From positions 1 through 64,000 of the forward strand of contig JBLXFD010000009.1 of assembly GCA_048262455.1 (NCBI GenBank): a stretch of DNA of 64,000 nt, given 5' to 3'. The notes under the pieces are model-generated. The model had not been told where the DNA came from and did not search any database. It saw only the letters and a program-made list of their open reading frames with translations. The DNA is from Psychromarinibacter sp048262455 (GTDB lineage Bacteria > Pseudomonadota > Alphaproteobacteria > Rhodobacterales > Rhodobacteraceae). A program made the position numbers and the translations under genes. Each line of letters opens with the position of its first letter. Within the stretch, counting starts at the first letter, position 1. Shown here piece by piece: positions 24,784 to 33,463 of this stretch.

Positions 24784-25498
24784 GGACGCCACGCCGCTGC
24801 TGCCGCCGCTGCTGTCCGGCGAGGCGGCGGCGGGCGATCCGCTGCCGCAGGCCGTCGCCCGGGCCCGCGCGGGCTGCGACGCCGGGCTGATCGTGCACCG
24901 CGTCCGCCCCGACCACCTGTCGGCGGCGCTGGTGCTGGCGCCCGAGGTTCCGCTGGGCGAGGCGATGATGATGGTGATCGCCGCCGCCGACGCCTTTGCC
25001 GACGCCTTCGGCGCCCTCGCCCCGTCCGAGATCGCCTGCGAGTTCGACTGGCCCGGCGGCTTCCGCATCAACGGCGCCCGCTGCGGCGGGCTGCGCGCCG
25101 CCGCCTCCTCCACCGCGCCGGGGGTGGTGCCGGGCTGGCTGGTGATCGGGCTGGACCTGCCGTTCTTCGCCCCCGCCGACCGCGAGCCGGGCGAGACCCC
25201 CGACCGCACCACCCTGTGGGAGGAAGGCTGCGCCGAGATCACCCCGCTGCGGATGCTGGAAAGCTGGTCGCGGCACCTGCTGGTCTGGATCAACACCTGG
25301 CAGGACGAGGGCAACCGGCGGCTGCTGGCCGACTGGACCGGCCGCGCGCCGGGCCTGGGCAAGCCGGTGGAATTGGCGCTTGCGGGCGGCACGTTCAAAG
25401 GGCAGGCTCTGGGCCTCGACGACGGCGGCGGCCTGCTGCTGAAGACCGACGGCGGCACCGAGCTGCTGCCCCTGACGCTGATGCTGGAAGAGGCCTGA
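24767..25498 (+). CDS. biotin/lipoate-protein-ligase-like protein
   Basis: 243 aa. It resembles the BPL/LplA catalytic fold (FDWPGGFRINGARCGGLRAAAS, VVPGWLVIGLDLPF) with a C-terminal SH3-like domain (GGTFKGQALGLDDGGGLLLKTDGGTELL). The usual GRG.GR..W biotin-ligase loop is not evident, so it may be a divergent ligase or a non-catalytic relative (DUF4444-like). It overlaps mrp by 17 bp and meets DUF6505 at TGATG, so translation is coupled. Substrate unknown. Confidence 0.75.
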
Positions 25499-25977
25499 TG
25501 CCCAAGCTCGCACGCACGATCCACTTCGACGAAAGCGACCGCAACATCTTCGCCCGCCCTGCCGAAAGCGGGGAATGGGCGGTGTCCGGGGGGTTCGAGT
25601 TCTCCAACTGGACCGAGGGCGATTTGTCCGGCAAGGCGCGGCAGGCTTTCGCCAACGGCTGGCTGTCGCTGGAGGGGTTCGGCCGCGCCACCTTCGTCGC
25701 CGTGGCGCAGGTGGAGCCGGCGGAACTGGAGGCGCTGGCGGGGCGGCTGGCGCAGCACTTCGTCACGCTCTACGGGGCGCCCGACCTGCAGGCCGCGATG
25801 GGCCCGGCGCACGAGGAAATCGCCTACATGCAGGAGCTGTGCGAGGACCACGCGCCCAACACCCTGCTGGCAGTCAGCCGCGAGCTGACGACGGCCGGGG
25901 TACGCGAGAGTTTCCGTGCCATCGAGGCGGCGGAGGCCGATCTTGAACTGGTGGCCGTGCACGTCGACCCGGAATAG
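25498..25977 (+). CDS. DUF6505 family protein
   Basis: 159 aa soluble protein starting MPKLARTIHFDESD. It has an RNIFARPAESGEWAVSGGF segment, a helical middle (AHEEIAYMQELCEDHAPNTLL) and a C-terminal LELVAVHVDPE. It matches DUF6505, a small family of alphaproteobacteria with no assigned function. It is last in the four-gene DUF6494-mrp-ligase-DUF6505 operon and its ATG shares a base with the preceding stop. It converges with the histidine kinase gene after 27 bp. Confidence 0.78.
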   Translation: MPKLARTIHFDESDRNIFARPAESGEWAVSGGFEFSNWTEGDLSGKARQAFANGWLSLEGFGRATFVAVAQVEPAELEALAGRLAQHFVTLYGAPDLQAAMGPAHEEIAYMQELCEDHAPNTLLAVSRELTTAGVRESFRAIEAAEADLELVAVHVDPE

Positions 25978-26004
25978 CCCGGTCCCGGTGGTCCGCCGGC
26001 GCGC

Positions 26005-27099
26005 CTAACCCAGGCTGGGGGTAAAGGCGAAGCCGATCCGCGTGCCCCTGTCCACCGCTTGCAGCACCAGGTCGCAGCGCAGTTCCTTGCACATCAGCTC
26101 CGCGATCTTCATGCCGAGCTTGTCGGAGGGCGCAGGCACCTCTGCCGGCATTCCGACCCCGTCGTCGGTGCAGGTCACCCGCACCGTCCCCTCGGGCGTC
26201 ACCGCGGTTTCCAGCAGCACCCGCCCTTGGCCGCCATCGGGATACCCGTGCTTGAAGGCATTGCTGACGATCTCGTTGACCAGCGTGCCCACCGACACCG
26301 CCTGCTGCACGCTGACGTCCACCGCCTGAGAGCGCAGCTGCAGCGTCACCCCCTCGGGCGCGAACTGCCGCAGGTGGTCGGCGAGGTTTTCCAGATACTG
26401 GCCCAGTTCCACCGAGGCATGGGCGTCGGTCTTGTAGAGCTGCTCGTGCAGCGTCGCCACCGCCTCGATCCGCAGCCGCAACTGGTCCAGCGCGTGGCGC
26501 GTCTCGTCCGATCCGCTGGCCCGCGCCTGCACCCGCGCCAGCGCCGACAGCGACTGCAACGAGTTCTTCACGCGGTGGTCCACCTCCTGCCGCAGCAGCC
26601 GGGCTGCCTCCAGCGCCTTGCGCATCTCCATCTGCACCATCACCTGCCGCGCCAGCACCCGCAGGGTGTCGCGCTGCAGCGGCGTCAGGACGCGCGGCTC
26701 GTAGTCCAGCACGCACAGCGTGCCCAGCGGCAGCCCCTCGTCGGTGGTCAGCAGCGCGCCGGCGTAAAAGCGCAGCCCGTTCTCGGCGGTGCACAGCGGG
26801 TTGTCCGCCATGCGCGGGTCCTGAAGCGTGTCGCGCACCTCCAGAAAGTCCTTCTCGAGGATCGCGTGAGAACACAGCGAGGTCGCCAGCGGCGTCTCGC
26901 GCACCCCCAGCCCCACCTCGGCCTTGAACCACTGGCGGTCCACGTCGATCAGGTTCACAACGGAGATCGCGGTGCCGCAGATCGAGGCGGCGAGCGCGAC
27001 GATGTCGTCGAAGTCCTTTTCCCGGTCGGTGTCCAGCACTTCATAGGAACGAAGCGCGTGTAGGCGATCCGCCTGCAACGGGTGCGGCTGCGCTTCCAT
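26005..27099 (-). CDS. GAF-domain sensor histidine kinase (HisKA_2/HWE type)
   Basis: 364 aa soluble kinase. A GAF domain spans about residues 15-160 (SVVNLIDVDRQWFKAEVGLG, LCSHAIL, PLGTLCVLD). A HisKA_2-type phosphoacceptor helix follows, EVDHRVKNSLQ with H175, then a HATPase domain with N-box VNEIVSNAFKHG, G1 DDGVGMP and G2 KLGMKIAELM. It should phosphorylate a response regulator lacking an adjacent gene. An AGGAG lies 11 bases before the ATG. The signal is not identified. Confidence 0.9.
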   Translation of the reverse strand: MEAQPHPLQADRLHALRSYEVLDTDREKDFDDIVALAASICGTAISVVNLIDVDRQWFKAEVGLGVRETPLATSLCSHAILEKDFLEVRDTLQDPRMADNPLCTAENGLRFYAGALLTTDEGLPLGTLCVLDYEPRVLTPLQRDTLRVLARQVMVQMEMRKALEAARLLRQEVDHRVKNSLQSLSALARVQARASGSDETRHALDQLRLRIEAVATLHEQLYKTDAHASVELGQYLENLADHLRQFAPEGVTLQLRSQAVDVSVQQAVSVGTLVNEIVSNAFKHGYPDGGQGRVLLETAVTPEGTVRVTCTDDGVGMPAEVPAPSDKLGMKIAELMCKELRCDLVLQAVDRGTRIGFAFTPSLG

Positions 27100-27215
27100 C
27101 TAAGACTGACTCCTGTCCCTATGCTTACGATATTAGGATGTCGGCACCGCGTTACAAGCGCGACGCCCCGGACAACACCCCACAAGCGTTTAGTTTCGGT
27201 AAGTTTTTCTTGATT

Positions 27216-28154
27216 TTACCCCGCGTGCCGCGCCCGGAGGGTCGCGGGTTCCGGCGGCTGCGACTGGTCCTCGATCAGCATGTCCACGAACCCCCGGCAG
27301 GGCGGCGACAGCGAGATGCCGCGGCGTGTCACAACCGCCACCGTCCGGGTCACCGAGGGCTCCACCAGCGCCACGGCGCAAAGCCCGTCGCCAAGGAAAC
27401 CGCGGCTGAGACCGGCGGGCATGACGCACAGGCCCACCCCCGCCTCCGCCAGCCACAGGGCGCTGCCGAGAAAGCCCACCTCTGACACGATGCGCGGCCG
27501 CACCCCCTGCCGGGACAGCGCCCGTTCCACCTGGTCGCGCACGCCGTAATCGCGCCGCGACAGCACTAGCGGCACGCCGCTCAGCTCGTCCCAGCGGATC
27601 TGCTCCAGCCCGGCCAGCGGGTGGTCCCGGGGGCAGACGAGGCACAGCGGGTCGTCGTGCAGCGGGATCCAGTCGAACTCGCTGCGGTCGGGGGGCGGCA
27701 GGCCGACGCCGAATTCCGCCCGTTCCTGCCGGATCTTCGACAGGAACTGGCTGGGCGCGCAGTCGTCAAGCACCAGCGAGATCGCCGGGTGCGCCTTGCG
27801 GAACCGGCGCACGGTGCCCGGCAGGAAGGCCTGTCCCGTGGCGGGGGTTGCGGTCAGCCGCACCTGCCCGCGGTCCAGCGTGCGCAGCTCGCTCATGGTA
27901 TCGCTCAGCGCGTCGATGTCGCCGAGGATCCGCTCGATCACCCCGATCGCCTGCTCGGTCGCCACCGTGGGTTCCAGCGACCGCGTGGTGCGGTCGAACA
28001 GGCGTAGGCCCAGCGTTTCCTCGGCCTGCCGGATCAGCACGCTGACGGCGGACTGGCTGATGCGCAGCCGTTCGGCGGCGGCAGAGACGCGGCCGGTCCG
28101 GTAGACGGCGGCGACGGCGTGAAGCTGCTTCAGGGTGAGGCGAGAGACGGGCAT
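27216..28154 (-). CDS. LysR-type transcriptional regulator
   Basis: 312 aa. The N-terminal winged helix-turn-helix (LTLKQLHAVAAVYRTGRVSAAAERLRISQSAVS) is followed by a LysR substrate-binding domain (RLTATPATGQAFLPG, LSRRDYGVRDQVERALSRQG). It is divergent from the TAXI-TRAP operon with a 116-bp AT-richer gap, the usual layout for a LysR protein that controls the opposite operon. The inducer is probably the transported compound. Confidence 0.92.
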   Translation of the reverse strand: MPVSRLTLKQLHAVAAVYRTGRVSAAAERLRISQSAVSVLIRQAEETLGLRLFDRTTRSLEPTVATEQAIGVIERILGDIDALSDTMSELRTLDRGQVRLTATPATGQAFLPGTVRRFRKAHPAISLVLDDCAPSQFLSKIRQERAEFGVGLPPPDRSEFDWIPLHDDPLCLVCPRDHPLAGLEQIRWDELSGVPLVLSRRDYGVRDQVERALSRQGVRPRIVSEVGFLGSALWLAEAGVGLCVMPAGLSRGFLGDGLCAVALVEPSVTRTVAVVTRRGISLSPPCRGFVDMLIEDQSQPPEPATLRARHAG

Positions 28155-28270
28155 GGCGACCTATATATAATCTTTCTGAATGAATGCCTCAAAGAATTTC
28201 GATTTCATAATGTCATTCCTTCGTTAAGGTGTTCCCGCGGCGCGGGAGGTGCCGCGAAAGGGAGGACATC
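28155..28270. promoter_or_regulatory. LysR / TAXI-TRAP divergent promoter region
   Basis: This 116-bp region is clearly AT-richer than its surroundings (TATATATAATC, AAAGAATTTCG, TTCATAATGTCATTCC). It carries spaced inverted elements GAATGA (28178-28183) and TCATTC (28213-28218), about 30 bp apart, that could be LysR contact sites. GGGAGG lies 5 bases before the TAXI start. Exact promoter elements are not resolved. Confidence 0.45.
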
Positions 28271-29275
28271 ATGATCGGAACCAAGAAACTGGCTGCCCTG
28301 GCGGTCGCCACCCTCGTGTCGGCCTGCGCCGTCGACGACGTGCAGGCGCAGGGCCGCATCACCATCGGCACCAACCCGCAGGGGTCGCTGTACTACACCG
28401 TCGGCGGCGGCGTCGCGGCGGCGCTACAGGAGAAGCTTCAGCGCCAGGTGACGGTGCAGCCCTTCGCCGGTTCCACCGTCTACCTGCCGCTGGTCGCGGC
28501 GGGCGAGGTCACGGTCGGCATCAACTCCAGCCTCGACACCGGCGCCGTGGCGCAGGGCGAATACGGCATGGACGCCCAGCCCGACCTGCGGGTCCTGGCC
28601 CGCCTGTGGCCGCTGTCGGTCGCGCTGGTCAGCCGCGCCAGCGACGGCATGACCGAGGTCAAGGACCTCAAGGGCAAGCGCGTCGTCACCGACTTCTCGG
28701 CGCTGAAATCGGTGGGCCTTGTCGACCAGACGATCCTGCAGGCCGGCGGCCTGTCGCTGGACGACGTCGAGGGCGTGACCGTTTCGGGTCTCGGGCCCGG
28801 CATGGAGGCCCTGACCGAAGGCAACCTGGACGCCACCGGCATCGCCGTGGGCATTCCGCTGACCCAGCAGGCCCACGCCACGATCCCGGGCGGCATCCGC
28901 TACCTGTCGATCACCGGCGAGAACGCCACGGACGAGTTCGTCGACGGCATCTACCCCGGCACCTACCTGACCGAGATCCAGCCCTCGCCGCGTCTGCCCG
29001 AGGTGCCGGAAGCCTTCACCACCATCGGCTACGACATCTTCCTGACCACCTCGACCTCGTTGTCCGACGAGGACGCGACGGCGATCCTGACCGCGCTCTA
29101 CGAGGCCTTCCCGCAACTGCGCGAGGATTACGCGCCGATCCGCGGCGGCAGCGCCGAGGATTTCGCAAAGCCGACGAACACCGTGCCGTTCCACCCGGCC
29201 GCGGTGGCCTTCTACAAGGAAAAGGGCATGTGGACCGAGGCCAACGACAAACTTGACGCCAAGCTGGCGCAATAA
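28271..29275 (+). CDS. TAXI-family TRAP transporter solute-binding protein
   Basis: 334 aa. Signal sequence with a Cys at about residue 17 (LVSACAVDD), which might be a lipobox, then RITIGTNPQGSLYYTVGG, the defining TAXI opening. DLKGKRVV and GYDIFLTTST are further family features. It binds an organic acid in the periplasm for the fused TRAP permease encoded 19 bp downstream. The start ATG at 28271 has GGGAGGACATC ahead; the frame extends upstream without a ribosome site. Confidence 0.92.
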   Translation: MIGTKKLAALAVATLVSACAVDDVQAQGRITIGTNPQGSLYYTVGGGVAAALQEKLQRQVTVQPFAGSTVYLPLVAAGEVTVGINSSLDTGAVAQGEYGMDAQPDLRVLARLWPLSVALVSRASDGMTEVKDLKGKRVVTDFSALKSVGLVDQTILQAGGLSLDDVEGVTVSGLGPGMEALTEGNLDATGIAVGIPLTQQAHATIPGGIRYLSITGENATDEFVDGIYPGTYLTEIQPSPRLPEVPEAFTTIGYDIFLTTSTSLSDEDATAILTALYEAFPQLREDYAPIRGGSAEDFAKPTNTVPFHPAAVAFYKEKGMWTEANDKLDAKLAQ

Positions 29276-29294
29276 GCCCCGGACACCGCAGACC

Positions 29295-31178
29295 ATGATC
29301 GCCGCCCAGCTTCGCGCCTTCCTGATCCTCGCCCTGCCGGTGCTGGGCATCCTCTGGATGCTCGACGCCCCGGAATGGGTGGGGCAGGTCTACCTGACCG
29401 AACAGTACCTCGCGGTCATCATAGGCCTCGCGACGCTGGCGGGGCTGATCGTCAAACCCCTCCCCGGGCGTCTTGTCCTGCTGGACTGGGCGTTCGGGCT
29501 GGCCGCGCTGGCCTCCTGGGGCTGGCTGGCGTGGAACTACGAGCACTGGCTGATCGATCCGATGAACCGGGGGCCGCAGAAGTGGGTGCCCGGGGTCATC
29601 GCGGTCGCCAGCGCGCTGGAGGCGACGCGGCGGCACTGCGGGCTGGTGCTGTCGATCCTCGGGGCGCTGTTCCTGGCCTACGGGCTGTTCGGCTGGCTGG
29701 CGCCCGGCATCTTCGAGGCGGCCTACCTGCCCGCCAACCGCTACCTTCTGTACATCTACAACGACACCAACGGCATTCCCGGCCTCGTGCTCAGCGTCGG
29801 CGCGACCCAGATCCTGGGCTTCATCGTCTTCGGCGCTACGCTGAACGCGGTGGGCGGCAGCAGCATCATGACCGACCTGGCGCTGTCCACAATGGGCCAC
29901 CGCCGCGGCGGGCCGGCGAAGGTGGCGATCCTCGCCTCATCGCTGTTCGGCACGCTGTCGGGGTCCACCGTCGCCAATGTCATGTCCACCGGCGTGGTCA
30001 CCATCCCGATGATGAAACGCTCGGGCTTTCCGCCGCGCTACGCCGCCGCGATCGAGGCTGTGGCCTCGAACGGCGGCCAGATCGCGCCGCCGGTGATGGG
30101 CGCCACCGCCTTCGTCATCGCCGAGTTCCTGCAGGTGCCCTACACCGAGGTGGTGGGCGCCGCGCTGCTGCCGGCGGTGTTCTACTACTTCCTGCTGTAC
30201 CGGCAGGTGGACCGCTACGCCGCCGCCCAGGGCATCGAGGGCGTCCCGCGCGAGGAACTGCCCCGCTTCAGCCACGCGCTGCGCCACAGCTGGCCGCTGC
30301 TGGCGCCGCTGGGGGTGCTGATCTGGTTCCTGTTCTTCCTCGGCTACTCTCCGGGCAAGGCCGCGCTGTATTCCGCCGGCGCCGCCTATGGGCTGCACGT
30401 GCTGCGCGCCCCGCGCCGCGCGCTGGAGGTGATCCCGGCGATCCTGATGAACAGCGGCGCCACGCTGATCCCGATCCTGCTGGTCTGCGCCATCGCGGGC
30501 ATCGTGATCGGCACCATCAACGTCACCGGCCTCGGCTTTGCCCTGACCCTAGCGCTGGGCAAGATCGCCGAGCTCGGCGGCGTCATGGCCCTGCTGGCCG
30601 CGACGGCGGGCATCGCCATCATCCTCGGCGTCGGGATGCCCACCACCGGGGTCTACGTGATCGTCTCGGTGCTGCTGGCCCCGGCGCTGATCCGCAACGG
30701 GATCGGCGAGATGTCGGCGCACCTGTTCATCTTCTACTTCGGCCTGCTGTCGATGCTGACCCCGCCGGTGGCGGTGGCCAGCTACGCTGCCGCCTCGATT
30801 GCGCAAAGCGACATGTGGCGCACCGGGACCACGGGCGTGCGGCTGGCGATCGTCGCCTACCTGCTGCCCTTCGTCTTCGCCCTGAACCCGGCGCTGCTGC
30901 TGGATGGCACGTGGGTGGAGATCGCGGTTTCCTGCGTCACGGTCACGGTCGCCGGCTTCCTGCTGGCTGAGGTGCTGGCGAACCGCCGCGCCTACGGCGG
31001 CGGGGCGGCGCGGGCCGGGGTGCTGGTGCTGGCGCTGGGGATCGGCGCGGTCACCGCCATCCTGCCGCCGGGCACGCCGCTGGCGATTGCCCTTGCGGTG
31101 GCGTCCATCCCGGTGGCCTGGGCGCTGACGCGCTTCGCCGCCCCGCAATTCGTCACCGCCAAGGAGCGCATTTCATGA
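29295..31178 (+). CDS. TRAP transporter fused 4TM/12TM permease
   Basis: 627 aa with about 16-18 membrane helices. The N-terminal four-helix DctQ-like part is joined to a DctM-like large subunit with the family motifs NGGQIAPPVMGATAFVIAEF and ILGVGMPTTGVYVIVSVLLAPAL. A sodium-driven secondary importer for the ligand of the TAXI protein. The start was taken at 29295 (MIAAQLRAF) because earlier starts overlap the binding-protein gene. The stop overlaps the amidohydrolase start (ATGA). Confidence 0.92.
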   Translation: MIAAQLRAFLILALPVLGILWMLDAPEWVGQVYLTEQYLAVIIGLATLAGLIVKPLPGRLVLLDWAFGLAALASWGWLAWNYEHWLIDPMNRGPQKWVPGVIAVASALEATRRHCGLVLSILGALFLAYGLFGWLAPGIFEAAYLPANRYLLYIYNDTNGIPGLVLSVGATQILGFIVFGATLNAVGGSSIMTDLALSTMGHRRGGPAKVAILASSLFGTLSGSTVANVMSTGVVTIPMMKRSGFPPRYAAAIEAVASNGGQIAPPVMGATAFVIAEFLQVPYTEVVGAALLPAVFYYFLLYRQVDRYAAAQGIEGVPREELPRFSHALRHSWPLLAPLGVLIWFLFFLGYSPGKAALYSAGAAYGLHVLRAPRRALEVIPAILMNSGATLIPILLVCAIAGIVIGTINVTGLGFALTLALGKIAELGGVMALLAATAGIAIILGVGMPTTGVYVIVSVLLAPALIRNGIGEMSAHLFIFYFGLLSMLTPPVAVASYAAASIAQSDMWRTGTTGVRLAIVAYLLPFVFALNPALLLDGTWVEIAVSCVTVTVAGFLLAEVLANRRAYGGGAARAGVLVLALGIGAVTAILPPGTPLAIALAVASIPVAWALTRFAAPQFVTAKERIS

Positions 31179-32245
31179 CCGAAAGATACCCCGACTTCCC
31201 CGAACGCGACCCCAATCCGCCCTACAAGCGGATCGCGACCGAGGAAGCCTGGCTGCCGCAGAACATCATGGATCTCTTCGTCAAGGAGATCGCTGAGAAG
31301 AACGTGAACGACCCGGGCTTCAACCAGCTCTGGGGCTTCTTCGCGGGCGATTCCCAGCTGGCGCGCGACCAGCGCCGGCGCATGGTCTCGACCGGCGAGG
31401 AGCGGCTGGCCGACATGGACCGCGCCGGGATCGACATGGCGGTGCTGTCCATGTGTTCTCCGGGCGTGCAGATCTTCGATCCGGCCGACGGCAGCGCCCT
31501 GGCCCGCGACGCCAACGACGAACTGGCGGAAGCCGTGGCGAAGCACCCCGACCGCTACGTCGGCCTTGCCGCCTTCAGCCCGCTGGACGCGGACAACGCC
31601 GCGAAGGAGCTGGAGCGCGGGGTGACCAAGCTGGGGCTGCGCGGCGGCATCCTGAACGGGCACGTGCTGGGCACCTACCTGGACGACGAGAAGTACTGGC
31701 CGGTCTTCGAGGCGGCGGAATCGCTGGGGGTGCCGATCTACCTGCACCCCAACATGCCCTCGCCGCAGATGATCGAGCCGTTCCTGTCCCGCTCGCTCGA
31801 CGCCGCGATCTACGGCTTCGCCTGCGACACCGGGCTGCACGCGCTGCGGCTGATGATCGCCGGGATCTTCGACCGCTACCCCAAGCTGCAGATCATCCTG
31901 GGTCATTGCGGCGAGGCGCTGCCCTACTGGCTGTACCGCATCGACTTCATGCACTCGCGCATCGCCGCGACGGGCCGGCATCCCAACGTCAAGCCGCTGC
32001 AGCGGCGGGCCTGGGACTACCTGTGTGACAACTTCCACTATACGTCCTCGGGGGTCGGCTGGGCCCCGCCGATCAAGTACGTTCAGGACGTGATCGGCGT
32101 CGACCGGATGATGTACGCGATGGACTACCCCTGGCAGTACGTGCCGGGCGAGGTGGGCGCGCTGGACGCCATGGACGTGACGCCGGAGGCCAAGAAGGCC
32201 TTCTTCGAAGACAACGCGCGGCGGCTGTTCGGTATTGACGCCTGA
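31175..32245 (+). CDS. amidohydrolase-superfamily decarboxylase-like protein
   Basis: 356 aa TIM-barrel protein of the ACMSD / 2,3-dihydroxybenzoate-decarboxylase group. Motifs: IATEEAW at about residues 20-26 (in place of HxH), IYLHPNMP, ILGHCGEALP and MYAMDYPWQY (metal aspartate). Close relatives remove CO2 from hydroxybenzoates such as gamma-resorcylate or vanillate-type acids; others hydrolyse lactones. Overlap with the TRAP permease gene suggests the imported acid is its substrate. The substrate itself is not determined here. Confidence 0.82.
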   Translation: MTERYPDFPERDPNPPYKRIATEEAWLPQNIMDLFVKEIAEKNVNDPGFNQLWGFFAGDSQLARDQRRRMVSTGEERLADMDRAGIDMAVLSMCSPGVQIFDPADGSALARDANDELAEAVAKHPDRYVGLAAFSPLDADNAAKELERGVTKLGLRGGILNGHVLGTYLDDEKYWPVFEAAESLGVPIYLHPNMPSPQMIEPFLSRSLDAAIYGFACDTGLHALRLMIAGIFDRYPKLQIILGHCGEALPYWLYRIDFMHSRIAATGRHPNVKPLQRRAWDYLCDNFHYTSSGVGWAPPIKYVQDVIGVDRMMYAMDYPWQYVPGEVGALDAMDVTPEAKKAFFEDNARRLFGIDA

Positions 32246-32255
32246 CCTCCGCGCC

Positions 32256-32283
32256 GGCCGCCGCGTGGGGATGCGCGGCGGCC
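32256..32283 (+). terminator. strong hairpin after the TRAP operon
   Basis: GGCCGCCGCG-N8-CGCGGCGGCC, a perfect 10-bp stem 10 bp after the amidohydrolase stop. A second hairpin, GCCGCCG...CGGCGGC, follows immediately. No T-tract follows, so this would be a Rho-assisted or partial terminator. Confidence 0.45.
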
Positions 32284-32392
32284 ACCTTGCACGCCGCCGC
32301 CCCTGCGCGGCGGCTGGAACCCGGACCGGCCCACGCTAGTTGTCGGCGGTGGCGCCATGCGCAAGCGCCACCTGTCCATCGGAGTTCCTGAC

Positions 32393-33364
32393 GTGAAAAT
32401 CCACCGCTGCGCGGTCTGCTCCAGCATGATCGCCTTCCCCAACACCCGGTGCCTGACCTGCGGCGCCGACCTGGTCTACGATCCGGCCGTCGCCGACTTC
32501 GTCCAGGAGGCGCCCTTCTGCCGCAACCGGGCAGAGATCAACTGCAACTGGGCCGCGGCCTCGGGCGAGGATTCGCTCTGCCGGTCCTGCGCGATGACCG
32601 ATGTCATCCCCGACACCTTCCACGGCGAGAACGCCCAGCTTTGGGCCGAGGCCGAACTGGCCAAGCGCCGGGTTCTGGTCAGCCTGGCCCGCTGGGGCTG
32701 GTTCGGGCCGGACGACACCGGCCCGCTGCCGCGGTTCCACATGCTGAGCGAGGCCACCTCGCGCGGGGAGCGCAACGTGGTGATGGCCCACGACAGCGGC
32801 ACCATCACGATCAACGTGACCGAGGCCGACGTGGTCGAGCTGACCGAGCGGCGCGAGCAGCTGGGCGAGAAGCTGCGCACCATGGTCGCCCACTTCCGCC
32901 ACGAGATCGCGCATTTCCTGTTCGAGCGCCTGAGCCGCGACCAGCAGTTCCTCGACGAGTTCCGCGCCCTAATGGGCGACGAGCGCGACGACTACGGCGC
33001 CGCCCTCGCGCGCTACTACGAGACCGGGCCGGACGAGGGCTGGGAGCAGACCCACATAACCCGCTACGCCACCTCGCACCCGCACGAGGACTGGGCCGAG
33101 ACCCTGACCCACCTGCAGCACCTGACCGACATCACCGACAGCGCGGTATCGGTCGGCTGGCGTTCCGCGCTGCTGGAGGACATGGCCTACGACGCCTACC
33201 AGGAGGCGGATACCGACCGTCTGCTGGAGCTGGGGGTGCATTTCAGCATCGCGGTGAACCACATCAACCGTTCGATCGGGCTGGGGGACATCTATCCCTT
33301 CGTGCTGAACGACGGGATCCGCGACAAGCTGAAGTTCGTGCACCGTTACATCCGGCGCGGGTGA
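32393..33364 (+). CDS. zinc-binding metallopeptidase (Peptidase_Mx family)
   Basis: 323 aa. An N-terminal zinc-ribbon-like part (C6, C9, C20, C23 and further Cys at 43-66) precedes a gluzincin-type HEIAH at residues 170-174, with downstream Glu/His (HPHEDWAETLTHLQH) as the third ligand region. It matches the putative zinc-binding metallopeptidase family. The start is a GTG at 32393 preceded by GGAG; the upstream ATG at 32357 would add 12 residues before the conserved MKIHRC. It is monocistronic. Physiological target unknown. Confidence 0.87.
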   Translation: MKIHRCAVCSSMIAFPNTRCLTCGADLVYDPAVADFVQEAPFCRNRAEINCNWAAASGEDSLCRSCAMTDVIPDTFHGENAQLWAEAELAKRRVLVSLARWGWFGPDDTGPLPRFHMLSEATSRGERNVVMAHDSGTITINVTEADVVELTERREQLGEKLRTMVAHFRHEIAHFLFERLSRDQQFLDEFRALMGDERDDYGAALARYYETGPDEGWEQTHITRYATSHPHEDWAETLTHLQHLTDITDSAVSVGWRSALLEDMAYDAYQEADTDRLLELGVHFSIAVNHINRSIGLGDIYPFVLNDGIRDKLKFVHRYIRRG

Positions 33365-33372
33365 TGGGGGCT

Positions 33373-33420
33373 CGGACCGCCTTGCGGCGGTCCGACCGGG
33401 CGAGGGGCGCTGCCCCTCGC
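33373..33420. repeat. tandem hairpins of a Rhodobacterales-type intergenic element
   Basis: Two adjacent stems lie after the metallopeptidase gene: CGGACCGC-N6-GCGGTCCG (33373-33394) and GCGAGGGGC-N3-GCCCCTCGC (33400-33420). They directly precede the GGGATATTT repeat at 33421. The layout suggests one composite intergenic element that may also terminate transcription from both sides. Confidence 0.55.
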
Positions 33421-33450
33421 GCTCCCCGGGATATTTGGAACCAGAAGAAG
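33421..33450 (+). repeat. dispersed GGGATATTT...ACCAGA repeat, copy 1
   Basis: Contains GGGATATTTGGAACCAGA followed by AGAAG. Related units occur at 61708-61744 and, inverted, at 61850-61886. Such units are frequent at 3' ends of genes in Rhodobacteraceae genomes as far as I recall. Role not established. Confidence 0.6.
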
Positions 33451-33463
33451 GGGTGGGCCGGGA